Positions 10,611-18,184 of a stretch of 20,975 bases of DNA are shown here, piece after piece. Location: positions 1 to 20,975 of the forward strand of contig NZ_JADAKK010000015.1 of NCBI RefSeq assembly GCF_020278625.1, written 5' to 3'. Within the stretch, counting starts at the first letter, position 1; each line of letters begins with the position of its first letter. Position numbers and translations under genes: made by a program. The notes below the pieces were generated by a model. That model was given only the letters and a program-made list of their open reading frames with translations, was not told the DNA's origin and did not search any database. Source of the DNA: Wolbachia endosymbiont of Mansonella ozzardi (GTDB lineage Bacteria > Pseudomonadota > Alphaproteobacteria > Rickettsiales > Anaplasmataceae).

Positions 10611-10644
10611 GTCATAACTGTGCTTTATAAAGTATAGTTATGAC
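10611..10644 (+). promoter_or_regulatory. 34-bp interrupted palindrome over the transposase start
   Basis: GTCATAACT (10611-10619) and AGTTATGAC (10636-10644) are perfect 9-bp arms flanking a central palindrome, CTTTATAAAG (10623-10632). The right arm contains the transposase ATG (10640-10642). A hairpin here in mRNA would hide the start codon, as known for IS200, where the left-end structure represses transposase translation. Confidence 0.55.
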
Positions 10645-11040
10645 TAGGTACGATAAGGGAAAGCACACAGTATTTTATCATAAGTACCAAATAGTCTGGA
10701 TTACAAAATATCGCTACAAAATAGGGCTATAAAGGAGAGAATACAAATAATCATAGCAGAAGTACCTGAAGAAATGGGAATTAAGATAGAAAATGGAGTA
10801 ATATCATTCGACTACTTGCATTTACTTGTAGTAATACCCCCTCATGTAGCTGTAAGTGATTTTGTCCAAAGACTAAAGTTAGGTCTTCACGCAAAGTTCA
10901 ACAAGAATTTCCAGAGCTAAGGAAAATATACTGGAGAAGGTGTTTTTGGGGAAAGAAGATACTTTAGTGCTACCAGTGACAGATGAAGTTATTAATGAGC
11001 ACATCAATAAACATACAGATGCACATCAGCCTTATCTAGC
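10640..11040 (+). pseudogene. IS200/IS605-family Y1 transposase remnant (TnpA)
   Basis: From the ATG at 10640, broken frames give MTRYDKGKHTVFYHKYQIVW, then a TKYRY-type segment, then ENGVISFDYLHLLVVIPPHV, FVQRLK, and finally RRYFSATSDEVINEHINKH. This is the layout of the small (about 130-150 residue) IS200/IS605 transposases. A stop near 10730 and frameshifts near 10890 and 10950 inactivate it. The usual HUH metal-binding motif appears as YLH, so its first histidine is lost, and the C-terminal segment shows HINKH where the catalytic tyrosine helix is expected. The element is both frame-broken and catalytically degraded. No companion tnpB is visible. Confidence 0.85.
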
Positions 11041-11096
11041 ACAAGACTGGAGTAGCCTTAGCCTCTTATCGTGCTCCCAGCGCAATTTACAACCTT

Positions 11097-11110
11097 TCGG
11101 CTTCAGCCGA
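11097..11110. repeat. Likely right-end hairpin of the IS200/IS605 remnant
   Basis: TCGGCT-TC-AGCCGA is a perfect 6-bp stem with a 2-base loop, about 60 bases after the transposase remnant. GC-rich CGGCT/AGCCG hairpins of this type are typical at the ends of IS200/IS605-group elements. It stands out against the AT-rich surroundings and probably marks the element's right end near 11110-11120. Confidence 0.55.
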
Positions 11111-11158
11111 TAGTGATGTTGAGTTTCCGATAACAAAAATTAGTATAATCTTTCTATT

Positions 11159-11483
11159 TTAAAAAACTTATCAAATGGGAAAAAAGGCAAAAGAAACCCT
11201 GTTAGCTAATTATTCACTATCTATCTTTTAAATTGGCGTTTTTATTGTCTTAAACGCTTTAATAAGCGCATTTTAGCTATATTAGGTAAACCCCTTGAAA
11301 GTTTATAAAGACATGAGGTACACATAGTGCAAAAATTTAAACATAAGACACCAAGTACGTTAAGTTTTTTGTCGTTTAACCTGGACAGACCGAAGGTAAA
11401 TAATAGCTTTACTATGGTAATGGTTCTAGTGAAATTTGTCAAGTAAATTTTGCATTCAATCCGTTTCTATTCTACTTGGGTGA
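11159..11483. repeat. Dispersed ~300-bp non-coding repeat (copy b)
   Basis: This segment matches the reverse complement of about 16593-16893 along nearly its whole length, for example TTAGCTAATTATTCACTATC with one mismatch and TTGTCTTAAACGCTTTAA exactly. It also contains the segment shared with 1-53. A third, more diverged copy of its left third is at 16935-17045. It carries no convincing gene: the longest frame begins with the TTG of its own -35 box. It sits directly after the IS200 remnant and before the end of glyA. Confidence 0.85.
11414..11442 (-). promoter_or_regulatory. Sigma70-type promoter inside repeat copy b
   Basis: On the minus strand TTGACA (11442-11437) is followed by a 17-base spacer and TACCAT (11419-11414). 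Transcription would run leftward through the repeat, away from glyA. The equivalent site in copy c has the same -35 box and spacer length, so the arrangement is shared by both copies. Confidence 0.45.
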
Positions 11484-11503
11484 CACCATATAAATCACTA
11501 GAG

Positions 11504-12781
11504 TTAATAAATAGGAAAATCATTACAAATCTTTTCAACTTTACTTTTCACTGTTTTTTCAACATTTAAGCTATTTTTGCTGATTAGTCCTTGAATTATC
11601 TCGTTTATTAAGTCTGCTATTTCTTTAAAAATTTCTACCCCAAGTCCACGTGTTGTTTCAGCAGCAGTGCCAAAACGCAGCCCTGAAGTGATGGTTGGCT
11701 TCTCTGTGTCAAATGGTACAGAGTTTTTATTGCAGGTAATACCAGCCCTTTCAAGGCTATCTACAACATCTTTCCCGGTCAATTTCTGTGGTCTTAAGTC
11801 AACCAGCACTATATGAGAGTCAGTGCCACCGGTTATAATGCTCAGTCCATGCTCTTGCAGCGCTTGAGCTAGCACTTTTGCATTCTCCACGACTTTTCTG
11901 CTATAAATCTTAAACTCTGGCGCTAATGCTTCTTTAAATGCAACAGCTTTCGCAGCTATTACATGCATAAGCGGCCCACCTTGCAGCCCTGGGAAAACTG
12001 CTGATTGAATTTTTTTATGTAACGTTTCACCACTCGTCATTATTACTCCACCTCTAGGACCACGTAGGGTTTTGTGAGTCGTAGAAGTCATAACATGTGC
12101 ATGTTCAGCAGGTGATGGATATTCGCCCGATGCAATAAGTCCTGCATAGTGAGCAATATCAGCAAGCAAATACGCACCAACTTTGTCCGCAATTTCGCGA
12201 AAACGCTTGAAGTTTATCTTTCTTGGATAAGCAGAAGCACCAGCTATGATCAGTTTTGGCTTATGCTCAAGTGCCAGCCTTTCTATCTCGTCCATATCGA
12301 GCAGATAAGTGTCTTTGCTGACTGTATACTGAATCGACTTAAACCATTTACCAGAAAGGCTTGGTGCCGCACCATGAGTTAGGTGTCCACCGCAATTCAG
12401 TGATAATCCAAGCACCGTATCGCCCGGAGTAAGCAATGAAGCAAACACTGCTTGATTTGCCTGAGAACCAGAATGAGGTTGAACGTTCGCAAATTTAACA
12501 CCAAACAGTTTACAGAGCCTCTCTATAGCTAGACTTTCGACCTCATCCACATATTCACAACCGCAGTAATACCTTTTCCCTGGATAACCTTCCGCATATT
12601 TATTAGTCAGAAAAGAACCTTGTGCCTCCATCACTGCTTTACTTGCAAAATTTTCTGATGCAATCAATTGCAGTTGCAACCTTTGACGCTGCAATTCCTT
12701 CTTTATAGATTGATAAATTTCGTCATCAAAAGACTTTAAGCCATTTTTAAGACTGCAGATTTTTTCTGAAACACTTGTCAT
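11504..12781 (-). CDS. glyA: Serine hydroxymethyltransferase
   Basis: GlyA is the PLP enzyme that interconverts serine and glycine, charging tetrahydrofolate with a one-carbon unit for thymidylate, purine and formyl-methionine synthesis. The 425-residue length is typical. The active-site lysine that binds PLP is K237 in the motif [14 protein letters not shown]; other signatures are LIASENFAS (39-47), [13 protein letters not shown] (60-72), HSGSQAN (103-109) and the LADIAHYAG segment (206-214). It starts at an ATG with only a weak ribosome site. It follows the MFS gene by 56 bases on the same strand and may share its transcript. No damage is visible. Confidence 0.97.
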   Translation of the reverse strand: MTSVSEKICSLKNGLKSFDDEIYQSIKKELQRQRLQLQLIASENFASKAVMEAQGSFLTNKYAEGYPGKRYYCGCEYVDEVESLAIERLCKLFGVKFANVQPHSGSQANQAVFASLLTPGDTVLGLSLNCGGHLTHGAAPSLSGKWFKSIQYTVSKDTYLLDMDEIERLALEHKPKLIIAGASAYPRKINFKRFREIADKVGAYLLADIAHYAGLIASGEYPSPAEHAHVMTSTTHKTLRGPRGGVIMTSGETLHKKIQSAVFPGLQGGPLMHVIAAKAVAFKEALAPEFKIYSRKVVENAKVLAQALQEHGLSIITGGTDSHIVLVDLRPQKLTGKDVVDSLERAGITCNKNSVPFDTEKPTITSGLRFGTAAETTRGLGVEIFKEIADLINEIIQGLISKNSLNVEKTVKSKVEKICNDFPIY

Positions 12782-12837
12782 AGATCAAACTTCATTTAAC
12801 TCAATGATATTAAAATGCATGTTCGTTACAAGCAATT

Positions 12838-14049
12838 TTAAGATCGTTTCTTTAACCATACAAGACCGAGAGCAGCCAAGAGTAGACATATAGGAATGAT
12901 CAATATTGCTTTTACCAACAATCCAGCACCATACATGGGATCTCCTTGTATTATCATTCCATCCCAATACAAATCTACTATTTTTGCGATTCCAATGTGA
13001 AAAAAATAGCCAAAAACCATAACTATCATATTCGATACGGCCGTAGTCAAGCCCACCAAGTTATTGTTTACATAACTTGTTGCTTTGTAGATGGTAACTA
13101 CCTGATATCCAGATGCAAAGCCAATAACAAGAAGCGCAGGCAGCACAACATATAGGCCACCAGCTCGTGAAAAAAGCAAAAGAAAGCTAGCGATCATTGC
13201 AAAAGAACACGCAATAATTACTTCATAATGCCTATTTGGAAATTTTTCCAACAGGTAAGCCAAAAAGAATGTTCCAGCTCCCATACCTATAAACGTGAGA
13301 GAAGAAAGCGAAGATGCTAGATCTCCGGTCATTTGATATGCCTCACACAAGAATGCTTTTGCCCAGCCATCAGCAAAACCTTCTAGTGGACCAACCATTA
13401 AACCACCAAAAAAGCTGATCAAAATAATATGTTTGTTGAAGAGCACAGTTTTCAAATCTTGAAGTACATTGTCACTTGCACTCTCTTGTGCATTACTGCT
13501 TGGCGTTACAAAGAATAACAGCAAAGCAAGCAAACAACCAAACGCTGAGAAAGTATAAATAACATAGTTCCAACCAAATTTATCAAGTAAAAAGTCCAAG
13601 GGTAATCCGCCATAAATAGCTCCAAGTAGCCCTATTATTATAGATAAACTGGCCATTCTTGCTGATTTTTCTTGTGAAAAATACATGCTTGCAACTTTAA
13701 AGATCCCAATTGCTGAGGCAGACGATCCAATTCCGACGATTATTCTACCGAGTATTGAGTAATACCACTCATCAAAGCATATAAGCGGCAGTGTCCCAGC
13801 AAATGTCAAAATAGTGCATATAGGCAAAACAAGTTTTGGGCCAGACCTGTCAAAAAAAAGACCAACAGGTATGTGAGCAAACGTGTAGCCTACATAATAT
13901 AGCCCACCAAATTGACCAACATCTGTAACACTTATGTTAAACTTTGTTATTAATTCAGGTGCTATTATGTTCGGGATTACACGTAATATGTATTGGTACG
14001 CATAGAACAGCGATACTAGCAACCATATTAAAAAATTTCTTTGTAGCAT
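12838..14049 (-). CDS. Major facilitator superfamily transporter
   Basis: This is a 403-residue inner-membrane secondary transporter with about 12 predicted membrane segments. The loop 2-3 motif characteristic of the superfamily is present as GLFFDRSGPK (63-72), and helix 4-5 has the small-residue-rich run GRIIVGIGSSASAIG. A GTG three codons upstream (14058) would extend it, but the ATG at 14047-14049 is preferred because it has a strong ribosome site (AAGGTGAGG) about 6 bases before it. It ends with basic residues (WLKKRS). The substrate cannot be told from sequence; obligate intracellular Rickettsiales use such carriers to import host metabolites. It lies upstream of glyA. Confidence 0.9.
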   Translation of the reverse strand: MLQRNFLIWLLVSLFYAYQYILRVIPNIIAPELITKFNISVTDVGQFGGLYYVGYTFAHIPVGLFFDRSGPKLVLPICTILTFAGTLPLICFDEWYYSILGRIIVGIGSSASAIGIFKVASMYFSQEKSARMASLSIIIGLLGAIYGGLPLDFLLDKFGWNYVIYTFSAFGCLLALLLFFVTPSSNAQESASDNVLQDLKTVLFNKHIILISFFGGLMVGPLEGFADGWAKAFLCEAYQMTGDLASSLSSLTFIGMGAGTFFLAYLLEKFPNRHYEVIIACSFAMIASFLLLFSRAGGLYVVLPALLVIGFASGYQVVTIYKATSYVNNNLVGLTTAVSNMIVMVFGYFFHIGIAKIVDLYWDGMIIQGDPMYGAGLLVKAILIIPICLLLAALGLVWLKKRS

Positions 14050-14309
14050 CAACCTCACCTTAAATTTAAAACCATAGGTTTATAAAAAATAGCTTTTTAC
14101 AAATTTTTAATTTGCTAAAACTTAGTACAGTTAAATTCATAACAAATAAGCAACTATGTATCAACTAAATTTTCTAGCACTAGTTGCTTGACACGAAAAG
14201 AGCATTTCTAAAAATGGGGACAATTACATCTAAAATAGTAGAGTTTTTTAGTAAAGCCTAGCATCAGAAACGTTCTAGTTAACTTAGTATTAACCTTTTT
14301 GCATGTATA
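14050..14309. other. Gene-free divergent spacer
   Basis: This is the AT-rich spacer between the leftward MFS gene and the rightward frameshifted gene. A TTGACA occurs near 14188 without a good -10 at standard spacing, and a TATAAT at 14306-14311 overlaps the first ATG of the next gene. I see no gene or repeat here. Confidence 0.4.
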
Positions 14310-14812
14310 ATGGTCAATATAACGTCAAGCAAAGGTGAGCTAATAAGTACAAGCACAAAAAACAACACGCTACAAAATTACTTAACAAAATATATCGAAC
14401 AAACGTTTGCTGCTCTACTGGTAACAGATATGATAAACCATATAAGGAACTTTTAAGCAAAGTAGAAGAGACAATAAAACTAGCTGTAAGCAAAGCAAAA
14501 CATTTAGACATTAGTCTAGAGAGTGTATATGGAGAGTTAGCATCCAATAAAAAACTACTTCACGCTATTGCTAAGCAGCAAGTGTCGACATTTTTGGATA
14601 CCCACCAAACGAAAAAGGAAATCGTCGAGGGATTTAGCAAATATAATATCAACGGAAGTGATTTAAAGATTACGGAGGAAGGAGAAGGTTTGGTAAAAAA
14701 AATAAATGATATTAATTTAATCCAGCAAAATGAGGAAAATAAGTTAAACATCAGAAATATACTTGCCCGATCAATAGACACCCTTCTTCGCAGATTAGAG
14801 AATCCTAGGTAA
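14310..14812 (+). pseudogene. Frameshifted hypothetical gene
   Basis: Two overlapping frames appear to form one gene of about 165 residues. The first (14310-14456) reads MVNITSSKGELI to YIEQTFAALL and then stops. The second is open from about 14337 to 14812 but has no ATG, GTG or TTG before 14582. It reads GNRYDKPYKELLSKVEETIK, then LDISLESVYGEL, and ends LRRLENPR. The joined product is soluble, lysine- and glutamate-rich and probably helical, with no membrane segment and no domain I recognise. The switch probably lies around 14420-14435. Decay is the simplest reading; a sequencing error or programmed frameshift is possible. TATAAT at 14306-14311 overlaps the first ATG, so the real start may differ. 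Confidence 0.5.
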
Positions 14813-14912
14813 CTTCAGTAAATATTCTCGACTTGATAAAATAAACAATTTATGAGCGTCTACTTGCCTCAATTCTTGGTATATATGTTCTCAACACCTA
14901 GCCTTTCGCTGC

Positions 14913-15230
14913 TTATTTAGTAAACACTTTTAAGCCTATAATACTCGGCACTACCAAAACAATAGAAAATAAACGCCCAAAATTCACTGAATCACTGAAA
15001 AACATTACTCCTACCACCGCTACTCCTATAGAACCTATACCAGTTCAAACTGCATAAGATTCCCCAAGGGGTATAGACTTCATTGCTACTGATAACCAGT
15101 AAAGGCTTACAAGAGCACAAACTAAAATAATTACCACAGACGTAATGTGGGCAAAACCATCACTATACTTTAGCGCTGCCGTCCAGACAACTTCAAGTAA
15201 GCCAGCTAGCAATAAATATAACCAGGCTAT
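14913..15230 (-). pseudogene. SMR-family (EmrE/SugE-like) efflux protein, broken
   Basis: Minus-strand translation gives a 105-codon small multidrug resistance protein, the normal family size, with four membrane helices. The first helix reads AWLYLLLAGLLEVVWTAALK, with the essential glutamate (E13), followed by KYSDGF, and the last helices end VPSIIGLKVF. Two lesions are visible. The codon where the family has its initiator methionine is ATA (15228-15230). The conserved tryptophan equivalent to EmrE W63 (YAVW-TGIG) is TGA (15045-15047). An ATG at 15252-15254 is in frame but is cut off by TAA six codons later. Both changes are single G-to-A transitions, so decay looks very recent. Confidence 0.85.
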
Positions 15231-15286
15231 AAATTAGTTTCTTTCTACTGACATACGAAAACACTACACAATGAGAATGCAGAAAA

Positions 15287-16480
15287 TCAACTTAGTATTT
15301 TGCATGCCTTAATAATACTGTTGCATCCAATTTCTAGTTGTTCCTGAGAGGTTGCATAAGAAATTCTGACAAAATTTTCAAGGCCAAACGTAACTCCTGG
15401 AACTACAGCAACTGAATGATCCTCCAGCAAGTATTCAGTGAAATCGAGGTCATTATTTATTACTTTACCATTTTTCGTGCTCTTGCCTAGCAAGCCTTTG
15501 CATGAGACGAACAAATAAAACGCACCTTGCGGAGTAGATGCTGATAATCCTGGAGCAGAACTTAACTTCTCTACTACAAAATCTCTACGATTCTTGAAAA
15601 TTCTTGTTCTTTCCTTTAAAAAGCCATGATCGCCGCTTAAAGCTTCAACTGCTGCTGCCTGTGCTATCGAATTCGGGTTAGAAGTGCTCTGAGACTGCAG
15701 TGTAGAAATAGCTTTTATTACATTACTTTTACCTGCAATATAACCTACTCTCCAGCCTGTCATCGCGTAAGCTTTCGATATCCCATTGACCACAAAGACC
15801 CTATCGTAAAGCCTCGGTTCAACCTGGGCAATAGTAAAAAACCTCTCATCGTATACTATATGTTCATAAATATCGTCTGTAACAACGTTCACGTGAGGAT
15901 ATTCGAGCAATACTTGTGCTATATTTTTCAGTTCATCATATGTATACATAACTCCTGCTGGGTTATTCGGTGAGTTAAGAATTAACCACTTGGTCTTCTT
16001 TGTTATTTTGCTTTTTAATAATTCTGGTGTTAGCTTGAAGTTTTGCTTGCACCTTACCACAACCGGCAGACCACTAAAAAGACTTACCATATCAACATAT
16101 GAGACCCAATAAGGGGCTGGGATTATAGCTTCATCTTCGGGGTTAATCGTTGCCATAAATAAGTTGAACAATACCTGTTTAGCACCGGTACCAACGCAGA
16201 TTTGATTAAATGTATATTCGAGATTGTTATCCCTTTTTAGCTTATTGATTATTGCCTCCTTAAGTTCACGTGTTCCATCAACAGCAGTATACCTAGTTTT
16301 ACCTTCGTTTATTGCTTGAATAGCTGCTTTTTTTACATGGTCTGGAGTGTCAAAGTCTGGCTCCCCTGCAGCTAAAACGCAGATGTCTTTCCCCTCGCCT
16401 TTTAGTTTATTTGCCTTGTCGGTTACAGCAATCGTAGGTGATGGCTTTATTAGGGACATTCTTTCTGCAAGGTATGACAT
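15287..16480 (-). CDS. aspC: Aspartate aminotransferase (class I/II PLP aminotransferase)
   Basis: This enzyme transfers an amino group between aspartate and 2-oxoglutarate, linking the TCA cycle to amino acid and nucleotide synthesis. The 397-residue length is standard for the prokaryotic subgroup Ib enzymes. PLP contacts are visible: SPNNPAG (170-176), TDDIYEH (201-207) and the Schiff-base lysine K236 in NGISKAYAMTGWRVGY. The C-terminal VRISYATS holds the arginine that binds the substrate alpha-carboxylate. The ATG at 16480 gives the family N-terminus MSYLAERMSLIKPSPT. It stands alone between the SMR pseudogene and a repeat-rich spacer. Dual use as a prephenate aminotransferase is known in this subgroup and cannot be excluded. 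Confidence 0.94.
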   Translation of the reverse strand: MSYLAERMSLIKPSPTIAVTDKANKLKGEGKDICVLAAGEPDFDTPDHVKKAAIQAINEGKTRYTAVDGTRELKEAIINKLKRDNNLEYTFNQICVGTGAKQVLFNLFMATINPEDEAIIPAPYWVSYVDMVSLFSGLPVVVRCKQNFKLTPELLKSKITKKTKWLILNSPNNPAGVMYTYDELKNIAQVLLEYPHVNVVTDDIYEHIVYDERFFTIAQVEPRLYDRVFVVNGISKAYAMTGWRVGYIAGKSNVIKAISTLQSQSTSNPNSIAQAAAVEALSGDHGFLKERTRIFKNRRDFVVEKLSSAPGLSASTPQGAFYLFVSCKGLLGKSTKNGKVINNDLDFTEYLLEDHSVAVVPGVTFGLENFVRISYATSQEQLEIGCNSIIKACKILS

Positions 16481-16592
16481 AATTTCACCAAAGTTAAATT
16501 AAAATGATAAGCCCTATACAATAAAAAAGCTAGAAATTTTATTATTAGATTTGTAGCATAATCACATCGGACCAGTTCTTAGCAGCGTATTG

Positions 16593-16893
16593 GATTCAAT
16601 AGAAACAAAAGACTACTTGACAAACTTTATCAACCCTTTTATCGTAGCACTGAAGCTATTATTTATCTTGAGTCTGTTCAGATAAAACAACAAAAACTCA
16701 ATTTACTTAGCATCTTAATATTTAATTTTTTGCACTATTTGCACTGTATGTCTTTATTTAAAACTTCGGGTTTTACTCATACGACCTAAAATACGCTTGT
16801 TAAAGCGTTTAAGACAATAAAAAATGCTAATTTAAAAGATAGATAGTGAATAACTAGCTAACAGTTTTTTTTGCTTAGTAAGTTTCTTAGCGT
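16593..16893. repeat. Dispersed ~300-bp non-coding repeat (copy c, inverted)
   Basis: This is the inverted, full-length counterpart of 11159-11483. Matching blocks in order are: the flank TTCAATAGAAAC and the TTGACA promoter; GAAGCTATTATTTA; the block shared with 1-53 (about 16671-16726); GTGCAAATAGTGC and the GTCTTTAT region; AAAGCGTTTAAGACAATAAA; and AAAAGATAGATAGTGAATAA. The two copies differ by scattered substitutions and small indels, so they are old. No open frame is shared between the copies, which argues against a coding role. Confidence 0.85.
16617..16645 (+). promoter_or_regulatory. Sigma70-type promoter inside repeat copy c
   Basis: TTGACA (16617-16622), a 17-base spacer and TATCGT (16640-16645) form a good sigma70-type promoter reading rightward through the repeat. 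The same arrangement is kept in copy b and closely resembles the promoter at 20885. Confidence 0.5.
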
Positions 16894-16934
16894 TTAAATT
16901 TAGATCAGTTGCGGTCTAAAAGCAGCTAGATTAG

Positions 16935-17045
16935 ACGTTGAGAATAAAAAAACGCTAATTTATAAAGTTAATAATAAGTAATTAGCCACCAACGTGGTTC
17001 CTTTTGCTTTTTTTTTCGCTTGGTAAATTTCTTAAATATTTATTA
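16935..17045. repeat. Partial diverged copy of the dispersed repeat (copy d)
   Basis: Immediately after copy c, in the same orientation, the order AAACGCTAATTTA, TAAGTAATTAGCCA, CTTTTGCTTTTTTTTTCGCTTGG and AAATTTCTTAA repeats the last third of copy c and of inverted copy b. The promoter-bearing part is missing. It therefore forms a partial tandem duplication of the repeat end. Confidence 0.7.
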
Positions 17046-17061
17046 CTAAAGTAATGTCCTA

Positions 17062-17149
17062 GATCCTAGCATCAAGCACTGGGATGACAAGAAAAGGCTA
17101 CTTGGATGATACCCATAGACCTGTCATTCCAGCGCATGACGCTGAAATT
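17062..17149. repeat. Inverted pair of short Wolbachia-type stem-loop repeats
   Basis: Unit 1 (17062-17090) contains AAGCACTGGGATGACA. Unit 2 (17121-17149), inverted, contains TGTCATTCCAGCGCATGACG. Each unit is partly self-complementary and the two are imperfect inverted copies about 30 bases apart. Sequences of the form TGTCATNCCAGCGCNTGACGCTGG are recognisable as a common short repeat in Wolbachia genomes; this is a recollection of the family, not a search result. Confidence 0.65.
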
Positions 17150-17219
17150 TAGGAATCTTATCAAGTAGGTGAGTATAAAAGTGACCATTTTATGTTAAAA
17201 TATAACATTTAATTATTAT

Positions 17220-17395
17220 GGAAGGGTGCGATCTGATGTCGTAAAACCGTGATGGTATAATTCCATTCGTCTTACATCGGGTTGAAATCATAGTCTACAC
17301 TTTGGAAAAGTGGCAATTTCTAGAGCGCAAGCATGGATTAAAAAGGAGTAATGCCATTCTCTTTAGGTTACAGCTAAAATAACGGGGAAAGAGCC
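17220..17395. ncRNA. Structured intergenic region, possible small RNA
   Basis: No gene is evident, yet three stems occur in a row. Stem 1 is CTGATGT (17233-17239) with ACATCGG (17274-17280), enclosing GATGG/CCATT (17251-17267). Stem 2 is CACTTT-GGA-AAAGTG (17298-17312). Stem 3 is ATGGATTA (17333-17340) with TAATGCCAT (17349-17357). The sequence is less AT-rich than neighbouring spacers. It lies just downstream of mlaD. It does not show the signatures of SRP RNA, tmRNA or RNase P RNA; 6S RNA could not be confirmed or excluded. The strand is undetermined. Chance folding is possible. Confidence 0.3.
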
Positions 17396-17851
17396 TTATT
17401 TCGTGAACATACCGGGAATTTTGTCTATTATTACACCAACATTTGCTTCAGCTTGGGTATACTCTATTTTACCACCTTTCGAAATTAGTTTAGTATCTGA
17501 TCCGGGTGATACGCTAACAAATTTACTACTGATAACTCTACTGCTAGTTATTAGAGTTGAACTATCAATTGGCAATTTTATGTCTTTACTTATGCACATA
17601 TCAATTCGTGCTACATAGGTAGCTTTATCAAGTAATACGCCAGTTATGCTTCCAATATCTACGCCGGAAACCTTGACACTGTCACCAACTACTATGCCAT
17701 TAGCGTTAACAAAAAGACCATATATTTTATAGCAATCCTTATAGCTTTTTTTTATGTCAGATAGCCTATCAACAGCAAAACAAATCAGAAAAATAGTAAA
17801 AACCAACACAAATAATCCAGCAGTTATTTCAAGTATATTTGATCTTCGTAT
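17396..17851 (-). CDS. mlaD: MCE-domain lipid-transport protein MlaD
   Basis: MlaD is the inner-membrane-anchored, periplasmic substrate-binding subunit of the Mla ABC system, which moves phospholipids between the outer and inner membranes. The product has one N-terminal membrane helix and one MCE domain with YKIYGLFVNANGIVVGDSVK and VSGVDIGSITGV, then the typical strand region ending in KFVSVSPGSD. Starting at a GTG (17807-17809) gives 137 residues but cuts into the membrane helix. The frame extends upstream to a stop, and family alignment expects the start at RRSNILEITAGLF, where the initiator position reads ATA (17849-17851); that gives about 151 residues, the usual size. The start used is uncertain. 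It follows the NDUFA12-type gene by two bases. The other mla genes are not in this window. Confidence 0.88.
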   Translation of the reverse strand: MRRSNILEITAGLFVLVFTIFLICFAVDRLSDIKKSYKDCYKIYGLFVNANGIVVGDSVKVSGVDIGSITGVLLDKATYVARIDMCISKDIKLPIDSSTLITSSRVISSKFVSVSPGSDTKLISKGGKIEYTQAEANVGVIIDKIPGMFTK

Positions 17852-17853
17852 CT

Positions 17854-18168
17854 TTAGTTATTAGGATTCCAGCTTTTATAGTAATTTTTCACTTTTTGGT
17901 TTGGATAATAAGCATCTTTTGTACCCGTCAAATTAGGAGTATGTTTTATTTTTCTCTTTTTGTTATTAACTGGCACTGTATCATCAGTATAGTGAAGCCA
18001 TATGTGCCACTTTGGGGATACTGTTGTAGGTTCAGAGATACTGCTATACGTGACCCATCTTTTTCCTTGATTTGATTCATAGTAAGAGTTTCCATTTTCG
18101 TCTCTTCCTACAAATCTACCTTTTCTTTGTAATAGATGTTTTATCGCATTATAGATTTTAGATAACAT
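17854..18168 (-). CDS. NDUFA12-family complex I accessory subunit
   Basis: This 104-residue protein belongs to the NDUFA12 (B17.2) family, a supernumerary subunit of respiratory complex I shared by alphaproteobacteria and mitochondria. The family pattern is clear: GRFVGRDENGNSYYE near the N-terminus, RWVTY, then PPxWH-like text (VSPKWHIWLHYTDD), and a C-terminal tail rich in K, N, P and Y, ending YYKSWNPNN. The ATG at 18168 is the only sensible start. Its stop lies just before mlaD, a gene pair I recall as common in alphaproteobacteria. It is transcribed divergently from mnhD across a 64-base spacer containing a long palindrome. Confidence 0.93.
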   Translation of the reverse strand: MLSKIYNAIKHLLQRKGRFVGRDENGNSYYESNQGKRWVTYSSISEPTTVSPKWHIWLHYTDDTVPVNNKKRKIKHTPNLTGTKDAYYPNQKVKNYYKSWNPNN

Positions 18169-18184
18169 AAAGATATTAAAACGA

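Noticed and set aside
11242..11442. 66-residue minus-strand open frame in repeat copy b
   Set aside because: Its start TTG is the -35 hexamer itself, it has no ribosome site, and the frame is not kept in the inverted copy c.
15045..15047. TGA read as tryptophan (recoding) in the SMR gene
   Set aside because: All neighbouring genes use TGG for tryptophan, and TGA ends the RND remnant's last fragment, so ordinary pseudogene decay is simpler.
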